From positions 1-15,837 of the forward strand of contig JAOXYB010026013.1 of assembly GCA_028565635.1 (NCBI GenBank): a DNA stretch of 15,837 nt. Direction: 5' to 3'. This stretch comes from Phoronis ovalis (taxonomy: Eukaryota > Phoronida > Phoronidae). How positions within the stretch are numbered: position 1 is the stretch's first letter; each line of letters opens with the position of its first letter. Of the stretch, positions 1-7,910 are shown piece by piece. The notes below the pieces were generated by a model that saw nothing but the letters and a program-made list of their open reading frames with translations, was not told the origin of the DNA and ran no database searches. The position numbers and the translations under genes are program-made.

Positions 1-162
1 ACCTGTGCTTTGACCTGTACTTACCCTGTACCAAATACGAAGATGATCTGATGAAAGCTGAAGCCGTTATAGCGAGATAAAGAAAAGGTTACATACGCCG
101 ACGACGACGCATACCCTACGACTATATGCCCATTCACTATTACGTAGTGATGGGCATAAAAA
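1..162 (-). repeat. Hairpin-ended interspersed repeat, copy at left edge (truncated by window)
   Basis: Its reverse complement begins TTTTTATGCCCATCAC and continues in register with the copy at 15348, including the conserved stretches around TCTTTATCTCG, GTACAGGGTAAGTAC and GTCAAAG. The hairpin lies at 126-157 (ATGCCCATTCAC paired with GTGATGGGCAT, one base lost from one arm). The boundary is at 162, where similarity to the other copies stops. It sits in an intron of RPGRIP1L, in opposite orientation to the right-edge copies. Confidence 0.75.
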
Positions 163-365
163 GACAGGAGATATTTTGCTACATATTATGCAGTGAATAA
201 GTTTTCCATAACATCTTGGATAATGTTTTTCAAAAAGAAATTATAAGCTTACTTGAAACATGCATGCTTAAACCATGCAGTGCACGATTATTGTTATTTT
301 TTAACTAGCAATAGTTATAACTAGATAAGGCAATAATTAAAAGCAATTTAAAAAAACCAACTAAC
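163..365 (-). other. RPGRIP1L intron 12 (part)
   Basis: Intronic sequence between the last exon in the window and the hairpin-ended repeat. AT-rich; nothing else recognised. Confidence 0.6.
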
Positions 366-505
366 GTCTTTCTCCACTGAGTCTGTCTAATATGTTTCCT
401 TTTTCGCCTACATCAGCTTTGAGAGTGGCTTCAAGTTGAGCAATTTGTACTTTGAGCGCATTCTCTCTCTGTCTCCATTCTCTCTCTCGTTCAAGATCAA
501 ATGCA
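366..505 (-). CDS. RPGRIP1L: RPGRIP1L coding exon 12 (last in window)
   Basis: Encodes [20 protein letters not shown], then [20 protein letters not shown] and RLSGER (residues 356-401). This is the most recognisable part: vertebrate RPGRIP1L has [19 protein letters not shown] at the same place. The donor is GTTAGT at 365-364; reading through it gives an immediate TAG. The exon ends in phase 1, so the next exon lies beyond the left edge. Confidence 0.93.
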
Positions 506-3500
506 CTGAAGCACAAAAAATTTAGTGAATGCCATAAAAACAATAGCAAACAATTTCATGTATTTCTACCTTATCACTCCTCACAATGTTATTCATAGTG
601 TGATAATTATATCAAGAAAGGGACAGTATCCCAGGGAACATTGTCTATCAAGTTAGTCTTTATCACAGGTTCAACTATTGTTATCTGGTGTGCATAAGAA
701 AGCAAAACAAAATAGCAAGTGTCTCCCCAGAAAAGGAATGTCCTCTAGAGCTGTCCTCTAGTCTCCAGCCATATCGCTCTAGTGACAATAACATTATGAG
801 GTGTGCTTATATTATATACATTTTTACAAATGACATCAGTTGCTGACAAGCTATACTGTCTTTTTTTACCTGCTGACTAGTTTTTCATTTGCATCTTGTA
901 AAATTTTATTTTCATTTCGAAGGTCATTCACCCTTTCCTCCAGCTACAAAATAAAAATCAACATTTCACTCACAACTAAACTTAAATGCCCATATTTTGA
1001 TACAGAGGTGTAGCCACTCTATTTGTATAAATTTCTCAGACTTGGCTATGAATTTAGAGGTAGTTTGGGTAGACAGACTAATTTTAGTTTTAGCAATATA
1101 CACTCTTAATATTTTTTTTATAAAATAGGACTGAATACTGGTTAGTTAGCAGAATCCTTTCTAACTGCAGTTTCTGAATTACACCAATAGGAAGATACAA
1201 GTTCATACAATGTAAAATAATATATGAATAATATATGTGGCATTCCATTTTTTTCTTAAAAAATCCTTACAAATTATGGAAAATGTGAATGAATATTTAA
1301 CAACAAACAAATTACAGGAATTTTTCAAAAAACTAGTTTCTTTCTCTGCATTGTCTGCCAGGTTACAGAAATTTCAATTTATATCTGCACATTTTTTTTC
1401 AGTGTATAAGACTTGAAAAGAAATCATTATGGTTTTATTCGCAAATACCTCAGTTATAGCTGTGTAATGGCCTGCACCAGATTTCAGTTGATTTTGTAAG
1501 ACCAATGTTTTGCTTTCCTCAGCTTTGAGTTGTCCAATTAATACATCCATCTCACTCAATACTTGATCATGGCTGGTTTTGACTGATTTCATATTCTGAA
1601 ATCAATCATTTGATAAACAGGTGGTTGCTGGTTAATTAGAGCTTTAACATTAAATGAACAAAAACAACCTTAAACTCTCTCAGGTTTTATGAAAACTCTG
1701 TGGTAGTTAAATTTAGAGAGAGACAAATATCATCAGTCAAAGGTAACCTATGAAAAAATTAGATTGTTGTAGTTTATACAACACAAAATTATATAAAATT
1801 ATCATCACTAACCCCTTCTAATCTATTATATTGTCCCTGTAATGCAGTCAGTTTAGTAGATTTCTCTTTTACTTCTCTGTGTAAACGGATCAGATCCACA
1901 TTTTCTTGAAGGCTTGTTCTAAATCAAACTCAGTAGAATTAAACAGTTGAATGGTTTCATACCTCCACAAGGGGGAGTCCTATACACATACTAGAACATT
2001 ACTTAGTGTGATTCCCTTTAGTGTTGCAAAGAAGTAGTAGTAGTGCATCATGAAATATGCATTTGAGAAAATAAATAAATACATTATAGTATACAACATC
2101 AATTTGTCTCTGTTAAAACTGAGCAGTTTTACACAAGAATGTTACAGCATTTTAAACTTAGAACCAAATCTCTTTTTATATGTGTACAGTGAGTCACACT
2201 TAACTTATTACTTGCTGCTGCCATAAATTGATCTTGATTCACAAAAAATTGATGCTCAATGGTAAATTCAGGAGTATCTATTATGTTAGTATGTAGTGGT
2301 GACCATATGATACATAGAACTACTTAAGTAATACAGTATTAAGTACAAACTATTATTATTATAATTAATTCTTTTGTCATTATCCTACCTCTGATCAGCA
2401 GTCATTTGCTGCTTAATCTGCAATAAATCCTCTTCAAATTCTGCTTCTCTAATACGTAACTACAAAAGTACAGATTGCAAGATCATATTTAATAACGGTT
2501 AATATTAGAGTTGATGATGTTTTTGTTACAGCGATGTGCTGTCTAATGTGTACAACTTTCTGTCACTGGCCCTAAAGCATCACTAATATTTTGGATATGG
2601 ATTGAGATCTGGATCCAGTTATAAATCATAGTGCGAACGCAAAGGATTACTTCAATCTGGTTCAATTTAAATCCTACTACCAGAGGTGGATTGAATTTTG
2701 AGTTGGATCCAGATCCATCTTTCAAGTGTGAACATTCAGTCTGGTTCGATGTAGTGTGATACATTGAGCATACATACAAAAATATTCAAAATTCAAACTC
2801 TTCTATGTAGGTTAACAGTAGAATCCAGTTAACTTAAAAATAACAGGATTCAAGTCGATCTGGTTATGAATCTGGTCCAACTTCACAGTGTGAACAGTAT
2901 GCAAGTTCTGTGTGCCATGATAAGGTTCTAATGCAAGAATCTAAATAGAGTACATAAACTTAACAATGTTTTGGGGCACTGTGCCTTCCTAACAATTGCA
3001 GTTTTAAAGTGCAACTTTGTGTCATAATGGTATTCTGTCCACTCATCAACAGGTGGAATGCAACAAGCAATGATACTATGGGCGTATCTGGTAAATTAAA
3101 CGTAAATTTCTAATGATGATGTTCCATGACTTAAAATATAACATACTTACCTGTTCTTTAAGAACTTCGATATCCTGTTCATAAACATTGATTTGTTCAT
3201 TCTGTTGGTCTATAACGTCCTCTCTGAAAAACAATCACACAGATTACAAATTTAAATATGTTTAATAGTTACTGACTTAATGTGCAAACTATATTCTATT
3301 TACTTACAATTGCCTCACTTCTGCTCTTGTATCTTCTAATAAACTGTGACCATATCTTGGGTTACTAGGACTCTGTGGCATCATCCTATAACATTATTAA
3401 ATGTTAAAAATTAACTCTTGCTATCAAAACATTAAAGAGAATCCAAGCAAATCTGCTGATTATCAAACAGTTAATTTCTTTGACTCAATACAATTTTGAT

Positions 3501-6500
3501 AAAAAAATTGTTACCAACTGTTCATTATTCAAAATACTTAGAATGACACAGAATCAACTTAAAGTATGTATCCAAGTTTATATTACTACTACGATTCTAT
3601 CTGAGGATACATACCGATTTTGCATGGGTCCTGCTACTCTGACATTTTTTGCTATCCTTTCACTTGTTGGTGGTCTGGCTAGACCCTGAAAACATGTTGA
3701 TGTTATTTTTTATATTGTAACATATTGTAGTAGCTTTATATATAACGCAATGGAATTAGAATTGCATGCATAAGAGCACCTTTCTTTTAAAAATAAAGGA
3801 AGAGCTTTATCTCTCATTCACGCCAGCTTAAAGCGGAGAATATTACTAATTTAAAACACTACAGTGACTGGATATTTTGCAATGCACAACAAGTACATGT
3901 CGCTTCTGTTTCAGACATACAACCAGCTGTATTTATTTAATAAAAATCTAGTTTTGAAAAAGTCTAAATTTAACTTCCTTTATTGTCAAAACCTAACATT
4001 CTAAATTGGCACTGCTTTTAAATATCCACGGGCTTTCATTTGATGCTACTATCAATATTACCACACAGAGAGTAGTCATAAACTTGTAGCACCCTTCGGC
4101 GCGTACTATATCAAAATGGGAACTTTTAACACATAGGCTTAATCTACAGGCTGATTTTGTTACTGGGTAAAAGTATCAGTTTGGGATTAGATCAGGAAAA
4201 GCCTTGAAACATTTTTATACTGTTACCACTAAAGCAAACTTCTAACAGTAAAATGAATCACAACAAAACATAACAATAAGAATACTGCAGGAAATTGCAA
4301 TCAGAAAACAGTAAACTTTTAATTACCCTATGTAGATTACGTAAATTACGTATGTAAACAAACTTATCATTTAGACCCTGAAAAGTTAGCAGCACAAAAC
4401 GTAAAAGTCAAATCATGCTATAATCTTTATAACAGAGTCAGCTGTTATACACTGACGGAGCTAATTAATTTTGTTCAGTTTTTATGTTACTTAATGTGAA
4501 AAATTACTTATTTCCACTGTGAACTTTGTATAAGATGATAAGAATTCTTGTTTAAGGATGTTCCGTTAAAAGTTAGTATGGCGAGAACTTGACAATAATT
4601 ATAAATATGCGATTAGGAGGACTGTCTGAAGTTTCAATTACAGATGGACAGGAGATAGAAAAAGGTTGCATAAATGGCAATTTTAATTTTGGGTGAAGGG
4701 TCAAAACAGTTGGAATAACCAAGGTAGGAGGGTAAACAATTTTCAGATCCCCACTCTCTGATAATTTTGTATGCACAGCCTCAAATAAAAATGTTGGAAT
4801 TCTACAAAGTTTAACATCATGCTCATTACAAATAGGTCAACAATTTTTTTACTTACTGTGTTTATCCTCGAAGACACATCATTGTATGGCCTTGATGCTT
4901 TATTTTGTGTCACACCAGACTGCAATGAATGTTTGAACATAACAACCTATAAAATAAAAAAACAAGTTAACCAAAGTAAAAAGATGCATTTATTTGAGGA
5001 AATTTTCATTTTTCTGCGTAATTTTTTATCCAATCATTACAATTGCAGAAAATTCCAAAAATAAAGATATTTTTAACATATAATATGAAAAATAATATTT
5101 TTGTCGCTGAACCTTTTCTTTGAGTGCTGTATTTTGTTTTTCTAGATTTCTTATTTTCTCATTCAAATCTTCTATTAATTCATCTGTTTCAATGTCTCGT
5201 CCTTTTCTACCAACAATTTTTTTCTTGTCATTCACCAGGCGCAGTAATTTAGTTGCCATTCTAAAGTGGTAAAGAGGAAGTTATAATTAAGTTAAGGTTC
5301 CTTTTTAAAAACTAGTTCACTTGATTCCATTTATATTCATAAATTGAATGTTACTCTCTGTAACTTGTACATTCCAAAAACAATTAGCAACATTCTGGGC
5401 AAACACCAGAACACAATCACATAACAATTGTACAAAGACAATATATAAATATATGACTGTTTCTACCTTGTGATTTCTAACTTAAATTTCATTAACTCTG
5501 GTCCCAAGATGAAAGCTATACATCTTATGATTTATTAATCTTTTAATCATTATCTTGTACATCAAATGAATCATGCAAAAGACAATCATGTATAAAGTAA
5601 CTGAAAATCAGAGTTTGATCTGCATTTTTCGTAGGAGTAGATAACAGGAATATTATAAAATTAGACAAGTTTCGGATCTATATATTACCTTAGGTACATA
5701 GTTGCAAAAAGAACATTACATGATAAAGCTTTAAAATAACGGTATTACCACAAACAATTGTACTCTTGAATTATCACATCATACTTACAAGCACATTACA
5801 CGCAGGCACACACACAATAATATCAACAATGTTACTTTTTAATCTTATCCTCTTGTTTCCTGCCATGTTTCTTTAAGAGTATGTTTTCTTCATACAGCCT
5901 TAAATATTTGTCTTCAATTTCTTCTCGGCTCAATTTCACAAGCATTCTTGCTTGCTGAGCTGCTTTCTGACCAGTTGGATCTGAAATATATGGACTTCAT
6001 TACTTACTCGTCAACTAATATTTGGTCTCAACAAACAAAAAAACAAGGTCTTATAGCTGGTATTTAATTTAACAATAACTCCTTCTCAAATTCAATATTA
6101 CTATGATATCATAACCTTGCTGTTTCTGCTTGAAGATATTAAGAAACAGAATGGTTATCGGAACCGATCAATTGTCTTTTCAGTCTTCAACTTATGTTAT
6201 CACTGATAGGCATGGTTACATGTATCGGCCTCAGAATTCCTTTGTATGTTTTTTACCCTGATGCTAAACATAAATGAATCGACATAATTGCTTTCCAAAA
6301 ATCAACATTGAACAATAGACAAGTAGGCCTACCCCAAAGAGAATTCTTCAGTCAGTTTGGTACAGAAGACTCAATAATCTACTTTTTTCATTTGTTAGTG
6401 GTAGTTATTTTTACATATCACTATTATTTAAGTCACACAGAAACAGGACTGCAATGGTGACATGTTAGTCCTGGATGCATGACCGTACTATGGCAGCCTA

Positions 6501-6863
6501 CAGTTTGCCTTAGGGTAATGACTTTTGGCTGTCAAAACTGCACACATATTAACACTGAAATTTTCGTTTAGATAGCAACATGCAAAGATCTATGACCATC
6601 TTATACAGAGATAAAATTATATCCCTAAAAAAATTAAATCAGCATCTGCAGCACTGACTAGCACATTGTCTCTACACCAGTGGGTTATCTCAATAGAAAG
6701 CTGTACCATAATTAGGTAATTGGGACTAAAACATTTTTCAGATAAACAGTCGCACACCTAAATCCAAAGTTTTGGTAGGTAGCCCATTGGGACAATACAT
6801 ACCTGCATCTTCTAATGCAGTCTTACCAGGACCTCTTACAGGATAATAGTCCGAATCATCCAT
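366..6863 (-). CDS. RPGRIP1L: RPGRIP1L orthologue, 5' part (12 coding exons, gene continues off left edge)
   Basis: Spliced CDS in transcript order: 6863-6803, 5980-5836, 5260-5113, 4946-4857, 3685-3615, 3385-3308, 3223-3151, 2459-2389, 1918-1813, 1595-1449, 943-870, 505-366. Every junction is GT...AG and the phases join without a stop into 401 codons plus one base. Diagnostic stretches that I recognise from vertebrate RPGRIP1L are [49 protein letters not shown] and [15 protein letters not shown]. The protein here is almost entirely heptad-rich coiled coil. In the family, RPGRIP1L is a scaffold at the ciliary transition zone, working with the NPHP and MKS modules, and carries C2 domains after the coiled coil; those should be encoded left of this window. 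RPGRIP1 is the vertebrate paralogue, so the name means the invertebrate pro-orthologue of both. Identification is confident; exact 5' UTR structure is not. Confidence 0.93.
506..869 (-). other. RPGRIP1L intron 11
   Basis: Bounded by the GTAAAA donor and a TTGTGCTTCAG acceptor. AT-rich unique-looking sequence; I see no repeat, RNA gene or ORF of note. Confidence 0.8.
870..943 (-). CDS. RPGRIP1L: RPGRIP1L coding exon 11
   Basis: Encodes [20 protein letters not shown] and KLVS plus two bases (residues 331-354), matching the vertebrate [20 protein letters not shown] block. The acceptor is TTTTGTAG and the donor GTAAAA. Confidence 0.9.
944..1448 (-). other. RPGRIP1L intron 10
   Basis: Nothing coding. 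GGTGTAGCCAC near 1007 also occurs near 11121 in SOWAH intron 3, but the match does not extend, so I do not call a repeat. Confidence 0.8.
1449..1595 (-). CDS. RPGRIP1L: RPGRIP1L coding exon 10
   Basis: Forty-nine codons in phase 0 on both sides. It contains [20 protein letters not shown], equivalent to the family's ISHDALMANGDELNMQLKE stretch. The boundaries are TTTCAG and GTATTT. The reading frame runs on for about 23 codons past the donor before a stop, but that extension has no family similarity. Confidence 0.9.
1813..1918 (-). CDS. RPGRIP1L: RPGRIP1L coding exon 9
   Basis: Encodes residues 247-281: [20 protein letters not shown], then a segment ending YNRLEG. It aligns with vertebrate [20 protein letters not shown]. 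The acceptor is TTTAG and the donor a less common GTTAGT. Phase 0 at the end. Confidence 0.9.
1919..2388 (-). other. RPGRIP1L intron 8
   Basis: AT-rich intron; no feature recognised apart from splice signals at each end. Confidence 0.8.
2389..2459 (-). CDS. RPGRIP1L: RPGRIP1L coding exon 8
   Basis: Encodes [18 protein letters not shown] and then MTADQ plus two bases. It aligns with vertebrate [24 protein letters not shown], a clear family match. Boundaries are TTTTGTAG and GTAGGA. Confidence 0.92.
2570..2900. repeat. Candidate degraded interspersed element with inverted GATCTGGATCCA arms
   Basis: GATCTGGATCCAGT at 2606-2619 is inverted at 2702-2715 (GTTGGATCCAGATC). Variants of ATCTGGTTC recur at 2655, 2738 and 2858, and AGTGYGAAC occurs at about 2631, 2725 and 2889. 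The stretch lies in an RPGRIP1L intron and has no coding similarity. I cannot define ends or class. Confidence 0.3.
3151..3223 (-). CDS. RPGRIP1L: RPGRIP1L coding exon 7
   Basis: Encodes [20 protein letters not shown] and LKEQ (residues 199-222), continuous coiled coil with regularly spaced hydrophobic positions. The acceptor is TTTTTCAG and the donor GTAAGT; it ends in phase 0. Confidence 0.9.
3308..3385 (-). CDS. RPGRIP1L: RPGRIP1L coding exon 6
   Basis: Contains [16 protein letters not shown], matching the vertebrate YGNSLLEEARGEIRNLE block where the coiled coil resumes. Boundaries are ATAG acceptor and GTAAGT donor; it enters in phase 2 and leaves in phase 2, forming a split Leu codon with exon 7. 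Confidence 0.9.
3615..3685 (-). CDS. RPGRIP1L: RPGRIP1L coding exon 5
   Basis: Encodes residues 149-171 plus two bases ([20 protein letters not shown] and onward). The segment is basic and proline-containing, a linker between coiled-coil blocks; its sequence is not conserved enough to recognise alone. Support comes from CAG/GTATGT boundaries and exact phase fit on both sides. It appears shorter than the equivalent vertebrate linker. Confidence 0.8.
3686..4856 (-). other. RPGRIP1L intron 4
   Basis: The longest RPGRIP1L intron in the window (1171 bases). No coding exon is needed here, because exons 4 and 5 join in phase 0 and the protein stays in register. Small open frames here (for example 4573-4776) show no similarity. 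No repeat identified. Confidence 0.75.
4857..4946 (-). CDS. RPGRIP1L: RPGRIP1L coding exon 4
   Basis: Thirty codons in phase 0 on both sides, ending [13 protein letters not shown], which aligns with the PYNNVQSRINT motif of vertebrate RPGRIP1L. The acceptor follows a T-rich tract (TTTTATAG) and the donor is a consensus GTAAGT. Confidence 0.92.
5113..5260 (-). CDS. RPGRIP1L: RPGRIP1L coding exon 3
   Basis: Encodes residues 70-118, starting [20 protein letters not shown] and ending [12 protein letters not shown], a highly conserved family block. The ATG here is internal, not a start: it continues directly from KIKK of exon 2. The donor is the weak GTTCAG; no better GT lies close by, and ending here gives phase 0, which matches exon 4. 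Confidence 0.92.
5261..5835 (-). other. RPGRIP1L intron 2
   Basis: AT-rich intron of 575 bases between the KIK and KMATKL halves of a conserved block. Nothing else seen. Confidence 0.8.
5836..5980 (-). CDS. RPGRIP1L: RPGRIP1L coding exon 2
   Basis: Encodes residues about 21-69, including [20 protein letters not shown] and [12 protein letters not shown], the conserved opening of the RPGRIP1L coiled coil. The acceptor is TTTCAG (AG at 5982-5981) and the donor GTAACA (GT at 5835-5834). It enters in phase 1 and leaves in phase 2, completing Lys with the first base of exon 3. Confidence 0.93.
5981..6802 (-). other. RPGRIP1L intron 1 (first within coding sequence)
   Basis: An 822-base phase-1 intron. 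I see no repeat, RNA or regulatory motif that stands out; one TACATGTA at 6214 is unremarkable because that octamer recurs through the window. Confidence 0.75.
6803..6863 (-). CDS. RPGRIP1L: RPGRIP1L coding exon 1 (start codon)
   Basis: The ATG at 6863-6861 opens [20 protein letters not shown]; the exon ends in phase 1 before a GTATGT donor. The frame is open upstream for about 30 codons but contains no in-frame ATG (a TTG lies at 6929), so this is the first usable start in frame. The N-terminus is only loosely like vertebrate RPGRIP1L, where this segment is also poorly conserved; the assignment rests on clean phase joining to exon 2. If the leader were unspliced, two very short out-of-frame upstream ORFs would precede the start. 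Confidence 0.75.
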
Positions 6864-7481
6864 TCTGTAGTGTTTTAGATAGAATGCATCCCAGACTACT
6901 GACCCAACATCGTGGAACTGGAAGTTCAACAGTTCCCAATAAGTACAATTATATTAAATCCTACAATGTTTAACATGTTAGGTAAATAAATGACAAGGTT
7001 AAGACAGTTACATTTACTTGGCAATGTTTTAAAGTTTAAAATTACAAAGAGCTATGTTAGCTGCCTTTTATTGCGATTTTAAAGGATTACGTTTAAAACC
7101 TATACTCACATGTTTCTTTAGACTTTACAAATATATTTCTGCAAAAGAACTGAAACTGCAGCTGATTTGACAAGAAACTATTATAATAATTAAAATTAAA
7201 AGTATCATTAATCCGTTATCAGGGTGCATTTAAGGAAATACTGCTGTGGGAAACTGGAAACTGGGAATATTACGAAGAATCCAATAAAGATGAATCCCAA
7301 GGATTCTGAATTGGAAAGTACCGTAGAGTGTAGTCCAAGAATTATTAAAGAATAAAGTACGGTAAGAAACTGCAAAGCCAGTCTAAAAGAAAAAGAGCTT
7401 CCGTTATTCCACAAAAAATCGCAAAGGTGTAAATAAGAATAATAGGAAAATCTGAAGAATGCCACTTGAGCATATACTTAC

Positions 7482-7570
7482 TCATCTCTTGTCATTTCAT
7501 TCCAAAATATATTTTTTTTAATTCAAAAAATGTATAAACAAAGTACAAGTTGAACTATTTCAGTTAAAGG
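7482..7570 (-). other. RPGRIP1L: Possible non-coding first exon of RPGRIP1L (donor at 7481-7480)
   Basis: On the minus strand GATGA is followed by GTAAGTATATG, a near-perfect donor, at 7481-7480, about 90 bases from the NRF1-like site. Candidate acceptors before the coding start are CTTCCAG (exon from 6917) and CACTACAG (exon from 6864). Neither joins the small ATG at the donor in frame with the protein, so this would be untranslated leader. The right boundary is a guess from the promoter site; no transcript evidence exists here. Confidence 0.25.
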
Positions 7571-7571
7571 A

Positions 7572-7583
7572 TGCGCATGCGTA
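7572..7583. promoter_or_regulatory. NRF1-like palindromic site
   Basis: TGCGCATGCGTA differs at one position from the NRF1 consensus YGCGCAYGCGCR. It is a CpG-bearing palindrome in an otherwise very CpG-poor stretch, midway between the two genes. NRF1 sites are common in bidirectional and ciliary gene promoters in animals; use here is inferred. Confidence 0.5.
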
Positions 7584-7592
7584 ACTGGAAAC
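7581..7592. promoter_or_regulatory. Weak X-box-like (RFX) site
   Basis: GTAACTGGAAAC matches the X-box GTNRCC...RGYAAC at 10 of 12 positions with no spacer. It overlaps the NRF1-like site. RFX factors activate transition-zone genes in many animals, which fits RPGRIP1L, but a two-mismatch site arises easily by chance. Confidence 0.2.
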
Positions 7593-7762
7593 TCAGAAAT
7601 TTGATTCGATTACTATTTTTGACAACAAACAAAATAAGCCAGAGTACTAGCTAATGTAATGTAAAATACAATGTGTTCTATTTTACTAAAGAAATGCACT
7701 TCTTGATTATTTTGCTAAATAATAATTATGTCATTTTGTTTTTTTGTCGAACAAAATATAAC

Positions 7763-7772
7763 ATCCGGAAGT
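7763..7772 (+). promoter_or_regulatory. ETS/GABP-type site just upstream of the SOWAH start
   Basis: ATCCGGAAGT contains the CCGGAAGT ETS core nine bases before the ATG. Such sites often sit at transcription starts of TATA-less promoters, so the SOWAH leader may be very short. Inferred from motif and position only. Confidence 0.4.
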
Positions 7773-7780
7773 TAACAAAA

Positions 7781-7910
7781 ATGGCGAATCAGGAAGGAAC
7801 TTTTACTTTAGAAGAAGTGCGGATATTTATGCTTGAAAGAGGTTGTAAAGTAAGAAACCATGAACTAGTTACCCATTTCAAAAAACACCTAAATGACCCG
7901 TTTAAGAAAG
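7781..7910 (+). CDS. SOWAH: SOWAH coding exon 1 (start codon)
   Basis: The ATG at 7781 sits in AAAAATGGCG, a good initiation context, and starts MANQEGTFTLEEVRIFMLER, the usual distance upstream of the SOWAH domain. An in-frame ATG at 7694 would add 29 mostly hydrophobic residues; nothing in the family supports that extension. The donor is GTAAGT at 7911, phase 1. Confidence 0.9.

Larger units (their letters stand above)
6864..7780. promoter_or_regulatory. Putative bidirectional promoter region between RPGRIP1L and SOWAH
   Basis: The two start codons face away from each other 917 bases apart, with no coding sequence between. The right half (7480-7780) holds the factor sites listed separately; there is no evident TATA box at a sensible position. 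The left half (6864-7480) is AT-rich and probably an intron in the RPGRIP1L leader. The 85-residue open frame on the minus strand at 7208-7465 has no family resemblance and I do not treat it as coding. Confidence 0.55.

Noticed and set aside
2736-2752. GGTTCGAT resembling a tRNA-type B box, suggesting a SINE or tRNA
   Set aside because: The remaining B-box positions fail, no A box lies at the right distance upstream, and no cloverleaf can be drawn.
6738-6929. Start of RPGRIP1L at 6929 giving a 22-residue longer N-terminus
   Set aside because: The codon at 6929 is TTG, not ATG, and the extension has no similarity to the family; 6863 is the first in-frame ATG.
7208-7465. 85-codon minus-strand open frame in the intergenic region
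   Set aside because: It is Phe/Leu/Ser-rich low-complexity translation of AT-rich DNA, with no family resemblance and no splice context linking it to RPGRIP1L in frame.
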